Shown here in pieces: positions 23,469 through 36,630 of a stretch of DNA of 64,000 nt. The notes beneath the pieces are model-generated. The model searched no databases, was not told the DNA's origin, and saw only the letters and a program-made list of their open reading frames with translations. The position numbers and the translations under genes are program-made. Source of the stretch: Euwallacea fornicatus (lineage: Eukaryota > Arthropoda > Insecta > Coleoptera > Curculionidae); contig NC_089577.1 of NCBI RefSeq assembly GCF_040115645.1, forward strand, positions 558,001 to 622,000, in the 5' to 3' direction. Numbering within the stretch: position 1 is the first letter of the stretch; the number at the start of each line of letters is the position of its first letter.

Positions 23469-26400
23469 TCGATCAGATAAGCCCGTAATCGCCTTTGCAT
23501 CGTCGACTGCCACTTCTAATCTATTCTAATTCAGGTAATGATAATACCCGATATTTGGACAATACACGCTTATCTAAAGCCCCGCCCACGGATTATTGTA
23601 TGTATTTTGTCCGGTGTTAACATTACATCGCGCCTCCACGCATTTGAATAATCAGATCGATGTCTCTCGTCGGATTAAGGCCGTACTTTGAATGATGATG
23701 GCATTCTTTCGGTGGTCGTATGGGTTTACACGCGCATACACAACGCGTATTAATAGATTAATTACTCAAGGAGCATCCTTTTACTTTTCAAAGAAAATTA
23801 ATATTCCTTTTAAGCGAGGATTCGCTTTTTCTCGTTCTCAGGCAAGGCCGCGGCCGTGCGGTAATACGTATTTAATAACGATACCAACAAAGGAGGAAAA
23901 ATGGCAGAAGTGTGCGCTGAATATGTAGATATTCGGCGTGGCGCAATCACGCCCCATAAAGTTGACCATCGTGTAACATAGATCTGGTTACGAAACGCGC
24001 GTTTTGTATTCGGGGCCTTAAATCGGCGATCGGTATCGGGAAAAATGAGAAAACACGACGAGGCTGAATTAATTCCGTTTTAGCGAAATCTTGACCTTAC
24101 CAACCGCTGCTCGTATATCATGCATACAAGAGCAAAAATCCGCTTTTATATATATTCCACAATTACGGAATCGAACCAGGATGCGAACGGGGCTTAACCG
24201 CAGATATACCATTTCATCGCCGCACTAATTGCTTAATAAACGACACGTTACATAAGGACTAAACACACAAAGAATCGATCTTAAAACATCCTGCTACAGT
24301 TTTTTCTCCCATTAACCAAACACGATTATTTATTAACCGAGCGGTGCTATTCTTAGTATAGTCGGACGATGATGATTTCAACAACCTTGAAGATTCTCCA
24401 CAATTAGTTTGCATTCTAATATGTAGGTCTTATTAATGAATATTATGTGCAAAATTTTATTTATTTGCCATGACGTAAGGATGATCTATCTCCGCAAACG
24501 TTTTGTTACACCGACATACAAAGTGGTTTCGGAATACACGGGTTTTCAAAAGGTAAGTAATATAGGCAACGCATTGTTGCACGTCTAAACTCGGCAATTT
24601 GCGAGCAATCTGGATTGATCCGAACAAACGGCCGATTAGCGAAGTTCCCTTGAAATATTGTGCTTTAGATCTTAAGAAACTTGATGGGCATTGCCTTGAC
24701 GTTAATTAGGTTCTGTCGAAATTGCCAAGAGATCTTCCTAAAACCTCAATAATTATGTGCTTGATGATGGCACATAATGGACCATTTACGGTGATTAGTT
24801 AAGAATTAATTCAACCTTTCTACGTGCATTTACATACGACGCAACAATCAGCATTCCTGCAGTGTATTCTCCTCAACTTTTTACCACCAGTCATGTTTTT
24901 AAAGTGTTCGATTCCACCTCTAGATCCTAGGCATAAAGGTCATCCTTAATGGCCCCCAATTTCCCCCCGTGGAAACCTCGTTTCCTGACAAAGTGGCGAA
25001 GACGAGCGTCGCTAGCCGTTGGCGAAGGCGCCGCTGTCGCGTGGGGCCCGCTGGGCGAGGCGGCGATCCCTGGCAACGTCACCCCTCGTCGAATCGAAGT
25101 TTTTAACCTCCCTCGGCAAATGGTTCAAGTTTGCGGCGTTCTTCGCCGCGAGCGTCACCATCGTCCGGCTTTCGAACGTGGCGACGTTGCTGGTCGCCAC
25201 TTAGTAACGGAGGGGCTGCGTCGCTGGACGGGCGTCGTGAGACTCCCTCCCTTGACTGCTTCGCCCCCTTGTCCGCGCAATCTGGAAGAACAAGAAAACG
25301 TCTTAGATAAACAACAGATATTAACAAAACGAACGGTCGGCACGCCACTGATGGCGGCGAAACGTGTTAATTCATCTCATGCATCCGTCAACCGACAAAA
25401 CATAATGCGTCGCAGACGACGTCCGACGGCGTAGATCGTACGTTCTTGTGAATAATCGGACTGCTGGTGGGGCGGTGAATGCAGAAGATTGGAGCCGAAG
25501 AGTTTCTCAGAGAAATCACGAATCGGGCTCGTCCACATCGTCTGGATCGTGGATGTGACGGGGCAACTCGCACCGTTGGAGCTTCCACCGCTCACGGCTG
25601 GAATTTGTCCATTTTCAATTCGATCGCGACAATCTCGACGCCTTCTCTCACACAGGACGTGGCACGTGAGCCGTCCACCTGACAACTCGATATGCGCTTT
25701 GATTTCGACGACCCGCACACGACGCTCCTGCCAGGATTCCTTCCCCGTATCTCGAACCTTATTTCAAAGTTTTTTCGCGTACGTCCACACGATCGTTTCC
25801 ACGAAGGACGCGTATATATGGCCCTTGTCGCTGGTGCTGCGAAGCTCCTTCCTAGAACGTCACCGGTTGATCTCTTCGCGCCTCTGGCGTGGAACCTCCA
25901 AGAAGTGGCGAAAGAAACGCGACACCCGTCGATAGCGCCTCCAAGTAACCGGATAGGGGAAAATCCGCGAGCACTAAATCTGGCCGGAGCGATGGCTATC
26001 GCGGATATTATTGAAGATCGATCCGTATCGGGGCTAATCGGACCCTTATTAACTCGCAGATCCGCGGAGTAGATAAAAACGTTCACAAACCGTGTGAAAT
26101 ATGCGGCCGCTTTGATTTATTTTCCGCCTTGTCACCTCAGTCCGGTCCTGCCGCCACGCAATTACCGCGTGAATGGGGGACAAAGCCGAGGCAACGAAAG
26201 CACTATTAGAAGAAAAGAAGAGCTTTAATGATGCAATTTGGACACGAAAACCGTAAATTAATTCTTGATCATTTACATTTAATATTTTCGCCTAATTAGG
26301 AGGTTTATTACATCGGTCGCCTGCATTAGGTCCAGGGTTGAAGCGAGGCATTTAAATACCATTCCGGGAAGCGACTCGCACAATGCTCCATTAATAAACA

Positions 26401-28432
26401 TTTGGATCAGCTCAGAAGTAATACATATTAATGTCCGTCGATCTCGGGGATCGAGAGAGTGAGTTACACTGGCGAAGACAATGTTCCTCATCTAGCAACG
26501 TCGAGTGCCGATCGTAAGCTTCAGTCCCCGAGTGTATTTCGATCTGAATTATTCTAGAAAAAATGTTACAATTAAAGTCAACGGCTGCGTTTTCACATGC
26601 GGAGCCCCGAACAATGGTACAATATACGCCTCCTGAAGAATTCCCGTGGGTTTGAATACGCGGTAGCGTTCGGTAACATTACGCGACACCTTTGTGGACA
26701 CGGTCGACGACGATCATTTGCATCGAATTTTGATGGGTGACAAATCGGTTTTCGACCGCCGAGACAAGCGGTAATTATCTCGCGAACGGGCAGAGAAAGA
26801 GAGAAATTCCTGCGGCCTGCCACACGGGGAAATTGATCCCGATGATTGACGGCTCCCTATTTATTATACGATATTTGGTAACGGACCTCGGGCATGGCCA
26901 AATTATAACAGAGAACAGACGCGTGCTTTTGACGTCCTTATTATAGGTTTCGCGTACCCGTGTACGGGTTCTCTCTGCTGATAGGCAAGAATAAAACAGG
27001 GGCGGCATGTGAGATTCAAAGCAGCAGCGAAAGCGACGAGACAATCTGAAGTGCTCTTCGTTGAGCGTTCGCTGGTCCGAATTGGATATCTCGAGGAATC
27101 GCAAATTTTCCAAAATCGAATGTCGCAGGGACCAGCGGACACCGTCCTGCCGTCGCTCGCCTACGGAAACGTCGTCGGAAGGACAACTATTCGAAGTGGC
27201 CGTCGAAGATGATGCCCCGCCACAGTCAACGCGCCACGATCCGCCCTCAGCGAAGTAGACAGGGTGTCCCGAGTGTCGCGGGACACCATTGCCATCTCCT
27301 AAACGGTGCGAGCTGCGAGGCCGGTCAGATTCGAGGAAATGCGCCAACCTCGTGGATCAGTTAATGTCCCGAAACGGCGTTGCCGATTTTATCTCATTTT
27401 CCGAGACGTTGGGAAAAATCTTGAGAATGTCAAAATATCATTTTCGTTTTTTTAATAGGAAACCAAAGATGTTCAAACGTTTTTTTTTTGTTTTTTTAAT
27501 ATGGATCCAGACGCATTTTGGCATATTTCGAAAGCGTCCAATAAGGGATTTTCGGCGATTTATCACAACATTTTCCGGCGTTTTGATTTAAAAGGGACCG
27601 TCACTGCAGCTTTTTACAAATGCAAACGGAATTTTGCCGCAAATGTGAACGCGAACAACTGCACGTCAAGAGCCCAAAAAAGTGCAAATTTCTCGGGCGA
27701 GGTATCTTCTTAGGGAAATTTTCAGTTTTCGATCTATGACGAAACGTAAATTTGAGCATTTTCCCCAGCATCGAGAAAACAAGAAAAAGTCGAGAACATT
27801 GTTTTCGAATATAAATCAAGCCTCGAGTTCGATGCATTTTCTCTGATTTGACCGATCTCTCAGCTCTCACCGCAGAGGAGTTAGCAGTGGCACCTCATGG
27901 CCCTTCTGATGACCCGTGTAATTTTTACATCCTTCGCGAGCTACGCACGTGAACCTTCATCATTCACTTCTGGCAACGTGGTTGACACAAACCTGAGTTA
28001 CGTCACCAAATCAGGTCGTGGTTAGACAAATATGACGTCACAACCGATTGACGAAGTTCATCCTGGTGTGCTTCCGTTTTCTGTATCAAATGCGTTTTCG
28101 GGAGGGCGTGAAGAGCCCATTTTCACGCCTGCTGTCATTTCGAAAGTGAAAAATTAACTGAAGTTGGGCTTTTTCGCTGTTCTTTGAAACGTTTGGAGAA
28201 CTTTCCTAAGACGGGTACACCGGCGTCACTGTGCCAGTCCTAATTTTGGTTCAAATAATCGTTATTTAGTCATTGGCAGCGGGTGTCTACCGTAAAATTG
28301 AAACTCTCAGAAATTTCCGTAACTGTTGTACGTAACATCGGGCATAATAACTTCTAATTACGAGGCTGCGGTCCGCCTCTGCTCCATGCCTTTGTTTCGA
28401 CAGATTTCTTAGTAAAGAAGAGTTATTCACAT
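23469..28432. other. Gene-free stretch with a short perfect hairpin
   Basis: No gene is supported. Frames at 24949-25434 (plus, 161 codons), 25692-26072 (plus, 126 codons), 25592-26086 (minus) and 26775-27347 (minus, 190 codons) overlap on opposite strands and show no domain. A perfect hairpin, GGTGTCCCG/CGGGACACC with a 7-nt loop, lies at 27263-27287 and starts like a mariner-type end (CAGGGTGTCCC). Confidence 0.45.
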
Positions 28433-28598
28433 GAAAGGCCATAGGCGTAGGCAATTTAATGTAACACCGAAAAGTTCCTGGAGAGTCTTTTTTGATTGAT
28501 TATTTAATTGTCAAGAAAAGTGCAAAAAACATTCACGCGAAAGGCCACAGGCGTAGACCGTTTTTTTGGTCTCGAAAAAATTCCGAAGAGAGTCTTAT
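28433..28598. repeat. Imperfect direct repeat, ~58 bp, period 106
   Basis: GAAAGGCCATAGGCGTAG at 28433 and GAAAGGCCACAGGCGTAG at 28539 begin two related copies. Each continues into an AAAA-rich TTCC...GAGAGTCTT segment. The copies are separated by about 48 bp. Confidence 0.65.
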
Positions 28599-28599
28599 C

Positions 28600-31500
28600 T
28601 GTTTTTCGAAATTTCCGAACGACATTCGTACAATTACGCGTGTTGGCAAACATATATTTCCCTTTGAAATCAAAACGTGGCCACGTTGCCACATTGTGCA
28701 AACGTTCTCTGGATGTCGGGAACGCAAAGAGTTTTCGTACGTGTTGGGTCGCGTTGACATTCAAGTTTTTTTATTAACGAACGCAGTGTTACACTGACTA
28801 CGAACACCCACGTCAGCATTCAACACGAATGACCCAATTGTCTTGTCAGTGTCTTACATACGACATCACTCTCGATCTTTAAAATGCCACCTTTACCTTT
28901 CGCGGGAAAAAACCTGGCAATATGTGAAGCCTAGCGTCGACAGTTTATATTAAGACAATTAAATTACGAGACAGGTTGCCTCACATCATATACGCGGGGC
29001 CCCCCAAAGACAATGGCTGGAACCAGGTTGAAAAGTGGAGAACAAAAGCCGCGTTCTCTCAATGTCACGTTTGGTGACGCAACCGGTGACATTATCACTG
29101 CATGCGTACGCGCAGGTGGTAAAGGTCATCCGTGGCGTCTACGGACACGTCCTCCCTTAATGGTGCCGCGTTCAACCTTTGCTCCCCGTGGTTAATTCGG
29201 CGACCCTTGACAAGCGGCACGTACCACTCGCAATTCGCCGCGATCGGGTTCGAAACGTGACAATTACGGACACGCAGATTAAAATACCACCAAAAAATAA
29301 TGCAAATAGAGGTTGGGCCCGGCATCAAATTGAAGCATCGAGAATCGATAATCACCCATCGGCGCGGACATTTAAATTTCAAAAACGGCCCCCTAGATCG
29401 TCCGATCTCGATCCGGTCGATTTTTTATTTCGTACCAAAACGCGACTCATTGTGCAGCGTTGTTAATAGAGGCGCACGAAAGTCATTATGCCCATTGTGA
29501 ATCAGTCAAGTCCAGAAAAACGGTCAGTCATCGTCTTTTAAAATGGAGCACAAAAGGTGTTTAGAAAACCGTTCTTTGTTGAGTGGTTAAAACAAAATTT
29601 GCGATATCGAGAGAAATTTCTATTGATTTATCAACGAGGCCATAGTGGAATAACGTGTTTTGAAGCCCGGAAGCTTCTGGAATTTCGTCTTGGTATTATC
29701 TTCGTTTCAGATTAGGAAATTTCACGTCGCATCTTGACGAAAATTAGAAATTTCGACCGATCGCGTTAATAAGGCCCATTTGTCCAGCATCTGTCGTTCT
29801 TTCTGGGCCAACGATCACCACTAAAAATACAACGCGAACTGCATCAATTACCACCTACAACTCGTCAATTACTCATTGTTATGATATTCTTCTTTTGCAA
29901 GCTGACCATGAAACGCCGCTCAGCGCGGTCTGATCGTGGTTGTTGCGCGGCCGCCTCTAATCTACCAACCTGCATCTTCCTCCATTAAATTTGCAACTCG
30001 GTTTAATTGAAAAAAATTGAAACAATATGATGATGATGATGAAGGCTTGAGAAATGATTTCGTTTCGTTATTGCATGATGGCGAGGGAGGTAGGTATTGG
30101 TGACTCACCGCACACATCCATCCGGATTGCGTTAAATTATTCGTTTGAATGGGATTTGTCTTGATGGCGCAATGATTATAGATCCATAGATCGCGTGTAA
30201 ATGGCATTGAAGAACTCGCTGAAACAAGGCCAAATGTGTGTTTGCGTTAACCCTGCATTGCCTACATCCCCACGGAGGCTGGCGCCATTTGTTTCTCGAC
30301 GTGTTTCGAGCATTATTCACGTTTTTGTTCAACAACAATAACTTAGGAAAAATGACGATAGGGCACTGTCCTCTTGTTTCGAGATTTTAGCTGTACACCG
30401 GAGCTATTTCGTCAAGTTGTCAGAATTCCAAAGTTTCAAAGCCATACGTTGCCCTGGTTGGAGCTTCGCGCCCTCCAATCGCCGCTAGAAATATTTATTA
30501 AACAAAAAACTGTATTATCATAAAACGTGCATCTTGATGATGCCGAGGTAAAGGCTGACATCGGTGTCACTGTCAGTGTCACGTTTAGACTCACGGATCT
30601 TTCATGGCTATTGTCAAACTGTCAGTTTGAAGGGGTCGCTGGAGCGGTGCCACTGCCACTTCCTATTGTTCTCTCGATATGGGGCGCGTTTTGACAATGG
30701 CAAGTCGCGGACTTTTGTTCGATTGTTGGGCCGCATTGCTCGCCCTTCGTGCTGTCTATCGGAAGGTCGTTCCATTTTTTGGAACTCCCAATTTCCGTCC
30801 GCGAAGATCGCGATTTAGAGGGGAGCGGCGTGCGAAGGTGGCGACCTCCCGAGGGTGCCCGCGACCCCGAGCCACCTGCCGCACCCTATCGCTCGTCGAT
30901 CCACCCAACGCATGCACGAATTCCTCCTCGTCTTCGCTTAATTTTAACGAAGATTTCTTCACTTCGAACTACACCTTTCAACTTCCCACCCACGCTCTGT
31001 CTTTAACCAGAACGCGAGCTCTGAAATTAGTCTAATTTTATTATGACGCGGGGGCAGGAGGAACAATAGCCCATAAATCGTTGGCGTCGTTCTTTGCCAG
31101 TGTGCTCTACTCCGGGAGATGAATCATTTACCGAGGGTTTTCGGTTGGAGAGTTATAGGAAAAAAAGCACGGTTTCGCTATATAGATTGTGCAAGGTGTT
31201 AAGAGCCATTGCGAGCGCACGATTCGAGATTCCCGATGTCCGATAGCATCGACAACTAGTCGCAGTTTAACAGGCCCTAATGGTCGTAACTTTCGCGAAA
31301 CGAACGCTTTAGATAACGATTCGAGTGCGTGAGACCTCAAGTTTTTGTCCTTTCCTCACGACAGGGGCAATTCACTAGTTGCCCTCCGCTATCGGCACCG
31401 TCAACCACTGCTGCAACCGCACAGCGGAACACATTGGGGACGATGCGCGATCGCCAGAAAAAAAATATGCGCGTGGAATCGTAGAACAAACGAGCACTTG

Positions 31501-34500
31501 CCCAAAATTGGTTTTCCCACGCGTGCGCAAAACTCGACGTTTCCTACTTCAAAAAGCGAGGTTAAGCGAGCTAGTGTCGCAGGCGCCCTTCTGAATGCTG
31601 AAAACTCACGAATTCGAATCTCCAGAGGACCAAGCTACAGTCCGAAAATCACAATTTAAAGGGCACGAACGGAGGCGCAGGACTAATACCCCGAAGAGTG
31701 TTAAAGAAAGTTCTTACGACGGTACTCTTCCGACAATGTTATTAATTGTCTGATTAAGACATTAGGCCGGCACCTAATGGGTGTAATTTGGTTGGTCATT
31801 TCGATGGGTCGCTCCCCAGAATCGTAAAGAGCCTTGACCATTAACGAGATGAGAACTACTTGGAGCGCTTTCGGGCGAAAGCCCCGCCATAATGGTTCCA
31901 CTCCATTTTTCCCGCCTGCGGCCCAATAATTACCGATCTGCTGTGTTTAAACGTCAGTGGTAATAATGACGTTAGGAACAAATGGACGGGAAAAAATTGT
32001 AATTTCGAGCGTTATTAATGGGGTTTTAAAGATCCGCTTGTTCTCACCATTAACGCCGCTTTGTTTATCAATTTGCGGGCGAATTAGAGAATCGCTGCGG
32101 TTCCTCGGGTTCGCCGCGCGTCCCTGCCAATCAACCAAAAACGGACGAGTACTTTCACGCCGGTACTTAATACTGCGAATATCTTCCCATGGGTATCCGA
32201 CGCCTATTTATCAAACGAGCTGAATCACACGTGGTATAGTCTCCTCTGCATAAAACCTGTAACGTGAGGTCATTTTTTGCAACGAGTGGGAGCACTTATT
32301 AGATCATGTCCGGGGCAGGAATTGCGGCATCGAGATATGATCGTCATATAGAAAATGCGGCGTAGGGCGACCCGACGCGGTACCACGGGTCCAGGTAATT
32401 GCATCAATTGGGAATGGTTATTGTGAGGGGTCATGGGTCGTGCGAACTGTCCCGAGAAGTGATTTGTCGCGGCTGCGATACCGCCGTGGAAGTGTCTGCC
32501 TCACCTACACTCCCGGCGATAAATAATATTCCGATTGCGAGTAGTACCGGCCCCAACACATTCCGACTGTACAATCCCCGATGAGACGTCCCGAAATGGA
32601 CCACTTTTTCGTACGTGTCGCATCGACGATGCGTGCGTGACAGCTTTGTCAATCGAACGCCAATTTCGCCGGGCGGAAATTACCACTTTTTATTGGGACA
32701 CCCCGTACCGTTATGATTTCATAAGTGGCCCGCCCAAAAAACTGGTATGGTCCACAGCACGTATAAGTCGTTCGGATTGCATATCGTTTTTCTCACGTTC
32801 CCAAGGAGTAAATACGACGGTTAACTGGATCGACGGGAATGTATCCGGAAAATGCGCGACAACACCGCAAACGCAAACTGACAACCTCCTTTTCGTTCGC
32901 TCAAAATCGAACGCGAACCTAGGAAGGCACGTCAACAGCGAAACAAATGAGCATCGCAGGGTTGCCAGTTACACCTAAAAATCCCTGACGACTCTGACTA
33001 ATCAATTTTCCAATCAGTGTGCTTTCGTCCGCCTAACTAAATCTGTTAGCTTTTGACATACACGACATTTGACCCCGAAAACGGCTGATTATGCCATGTT
33101 TTTCCGCAAAACCCATTACTTGCAAAATGCCTGCATAGGATGCGCTTTGTCGAGTCATTTGAACAAACATAATGGGGCACTGTTGCTTTGTTAAAGCCCA
33201 GAGAAAAACGCTTGGGAATCGACAAATGTGCCCGCCGTTCCCTTAACGTGAAATAGGGTAATAAGGTCGGTTCAGTGATGAATTGTGCGGGCAACAGGTA
33301 ACACCTTTGAGATGAAAAGAGTTCATAATGCAGTGGGAGCAGGACGTTTGCCCCTAATAAACGAGATCCGTGTTATTACGACTTGAAATTTTCCGAAAGT
33401 TCGCTTTACTATCCCACTGCGAACTCACAAAATCACTTCAGCGGCAACTCACTTTCTTACTTCTTTCACTTGGACTGCCTGCCTGACTCACTGCACCACA
33501 CCCACCAAAGGGTAATTAGATTAAAGTTTAAATTCGTCCATTAGAAGGGCGAGACTTCCAGAGGGAGTTTTCATGGACCTCAACAATAAACTCTAAGTGC
33601 TTGGTGAGCTCACCACCTGCGCGGCGATTTGCATCGTCTACCGGATGAAAGGGAAGGGTGGTCACAACTTTCTAGGGACATATCTAGCGCTTCTGTCTAC
33701 AGATCACCCACCACCCACTGCTCTGAGTGTTTGCAAGATCGCAGCCAGACTCTCCATGGTGTATATGACCCATTTCTCTCTTACCGTGATTACTCGCTCT
33801 GTCAGTTCTTTGGCGTTTAAGAGTGTTGATAAAATGGAAAAAATGTATCCGATACCGATAATATGTGAATCTTGCAGTCCTTCGCGTAGAATTCAACGAA
33901 CAAAAGTTGGAATGACATATGTATATGGCACCACCACACCTATGTGGTGTCATTGGGGGAACCTTCAACCGCCCTCTTGTTGATAGTCAACGTTCATTAA
34001 TTTTTCTCCACGTATACTGCTCAACTCGTCATAAATTATCTCTGCACGTGCCCTTATAACAATCCACATGCTAACAGCAACATTATTGGTCTCCATGAAC
34101 TCGAAATCTCGAGCGTTGATCGTCACTAAAATTTTAAATCTCCATTTTCTCATGTCTCGAGGGCACTCTCGCCCTCACCGTGAAAAGACGCACGAGTCGG
34201 TACTACGAGTTGAGCTCGGTACCACCGCGAAATAATCAGCTTCCCCCTTGGTCAGATCGAGGAAAATTGCTCATCGAGAGGATTCCAGGATGATCGAAGA
34301 GTTCAACGATTTGACGAAGACCGTGCTCAGGCAGATGTCCTCATGCGCGCTTCTTATTAGTCGCAACGTAGATCAGACGTCAACATTTTTGCCGTTTTCG
34401 CTTATTTCGAAGTTTCGTCTATACTCCGCGGGATTGGACAAAGAATTCGGCGTGAGGTGAACAAACAGGAAAACTATGACAATGTGGCAACGCAGCTGAA

Positions 34501-36339
34501 AAGCATTGAGAAACGGCAATCTTTCGGTTAATTAGTAAATACAAGTGAGAGTTGCTCTGTTGCCATTGAAGAGACAATTTATATTTAAACTGAAAACTCT
34601 CATTGACTCACGAATATCGGTAAATATTAAGTGCTCTCAGATTTTTAGACCCTTGAAAGTGAAGAGCAAGCAAGCAAGCAATGTACGCTTTCGACTGGTA
34701 CTCTCAATTGAGTTTTGCGAAGGATTTTGGTCTGCTGTCAAAAACTGACTGACTAATAATGGAAACTACACCTTCGGGGACTTTCGGCTCCGTCCTGCTT
34801 TACGTCGTTAGTGGTAATTTTGAGTAAGAAGATGCAAGAGTGACGTTGCTGGATCCTCAAAATCGCCTGCTGGTACTTTACACCCCTAACAAATACAACA
34901 AAATAAGTTCACACCAAATGAGTCACAGCTCACGGAAGTAATCCATAGATGAATTTAAGACGCTTCAGAGAGTATTACTTAAGTCTCCGCCACTGGTGCA
35001 TTGAAGAGGATTCACCTGAAGGCGCGCCCCAACACGGAAAAAAATTCTAACAAGATAGAGTTATTACCGTATATATAGGATTGTAGGCAAACGGGCGATG
35101 GATTAGCGAGATTATGTTTCTTGTGGGATAGTGGGCATGTCGCCTTTTGGACGGCATCATTTTTTACCGGCTATGGCCGTCGCGTCGGCCCGATCTGAAC
35201 TCCGTCGACCGACATACGCGGAGACGTCATAAATCCGAACAAAAGAAGACTTATGACGGAATGGATGGTCGCTCGTGGTTACGTTAAGAGAAGAGGCATT
35301 GTGCGCCGTAAAAGGGCCCTCGATCGTGAGCTACTGGGTGGTAGAGGTAATGACGCCAAATTATCGGTCATAATCTAATCGGACCAGTTCCACCGATTTG
35401 GCTGTCATTACCGTCAACGGTAAACTAGACCTAAAGTCCGGGGACGTGGGAAGGCCGCCCATCAACTGGGAGTTTATTGTCGACCGTTCCGGCTTTACAA
35501 CCTCTTATTAATTAGACGATAAGTTTTAATTACCCGACATACGTTTCCCAGTAGTTGAGACATGTTTCTCGTGATCTCCCGCGTTTCCCACAGCTTCGAT
35601 TTATGGACGGGACAGTTTTCGATGGACGTGTGAGAAATTTCCGGCGGCAGTTTCCGGCGTTAACTAAATCATATCGACCGCTCTTGTCTACCGCGGCGAT
35701 TACGTGACGGCACTGCCCAACATACAGGCGGACACGCAGAGCATATTTATGAATATCGAACAATCGGGGAATACGCAATGGGACGAATAAGCTGAGCTTA
35801 CGAGACGGCCGTACCGCGAGCCGGATCTTGTTCCCCGTAAGAAATTAACTCATCCAATTAAATACCAGAGAGTACGTGATAAATGTAGTCCAGGCATGCT
35901 ATGGACCCAATAATGTCTTTATGGCTTATGATTATTTCTGATGATATAATCGGGTCTGGGCATTCGTTGTCGTATACGATCTTCTTGAATTTTCTTCTCG
36001 TTCGCCGGTTAAACATGAAAAATGTGACTGTCCACAGAGGGCGCTCTCGATATATTGCTGCGTCGGTCGATTGGGCAAGAACAAAAATTATGTGTAATTT
36101 GGCCCGGCCGTTGGACATTAAAATAGCTGGAAAATTATCGATATTTTTGGTAGGTGCCGTGAGGAAACCATTGCAATTATATTAACATAATCACGTTTTG
36201 GTTTACCTAACGATATCAAGCTGTACACCGTTGGTGTGCGGGCTAACACAACTACTACGAAAGTACCTCCAATTTCACGTTTTGATCGCACCGAAAGTGC
36301 AGTATTTTCAATTTGTTTCTAGCTGGACTTTACCGGTAC
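28600..36339. other. Gene-free stretch with weak transposase echoes
   Basis: No intact gene is seen. At 29179-29466 a plus frame reads RPPRSSDLDPVDFLF, which faintly resembles the SPDLNPxDF motif of mariner-like transposases; the rest does not match. Small repeats are (GAT)n at 30028-30041 and (GCAA)n at 34666-34680. Frames at 30679-31035, 33597-33983 and 32535-32978 are unrecognised. Confidence 0.4.
35198..35240 (+). pseudogene. Possible mariner-like transposase scrap
   Basis: One frame reads LWPSRRPDLNSVDRH, which matches the pattern WPxRSPDLNPVDxx around the last catalytic Asp of mariner-like transposases. Only this short motif is recognisable, so the call rests on about 14 residues. Confidence 0.3.
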
Positions 36340-36575
36340 GGTACCGCAGTTCAATTGGAAGTTACACTTAGAAAACTTCGTAATATTCCGACTCCTCAAA
36401 AGTGTAAAAAATTGTTCCTCGAACAGCTTAAAGCGATGTAAACGTGGTAAGTTTTCACGTATCTGTTGAATGTTTTTGACGGTTCGAACGACAAGGAAAT
36501 TTACCTTTTTCGCAAATTTTCATTTAAGTTGACTCGAAGCAGCTAGTTTTAGCATCGTACGCCGCCATGTGAAAA

Positions 36576-36630
36576 ATACATATATATATATACATATATA
36601 CATATATACATATACGTATATGTACATAAA
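36576..36630. repeat. AT-rich (TATA/CATA)n microsatellite
   Basis: Alternating TATATA and CATATA units, ending in the near-palindrome CATATACGTATATG. Confidence 0.9.

Noticed and set aside
24150..24240. tRNA-like sequence on the minus strand (contains GGTTCGATTCC)
   Set aside because: The bases around the loop do not pair as a T-arm stem and no acceptor or anticodon arm can be drawn.
25692..26072. 126-codon plus-strand ORF with protein-like sequence
   Set aside because: No recognisable family, overlapped by a longer minus frame, and no splice or promoter context.
29179..29466. Mariner-like transposase fragment
   Set aside because: Only a weak RSSDLDPVDF echo; the surrounding residues do not match.
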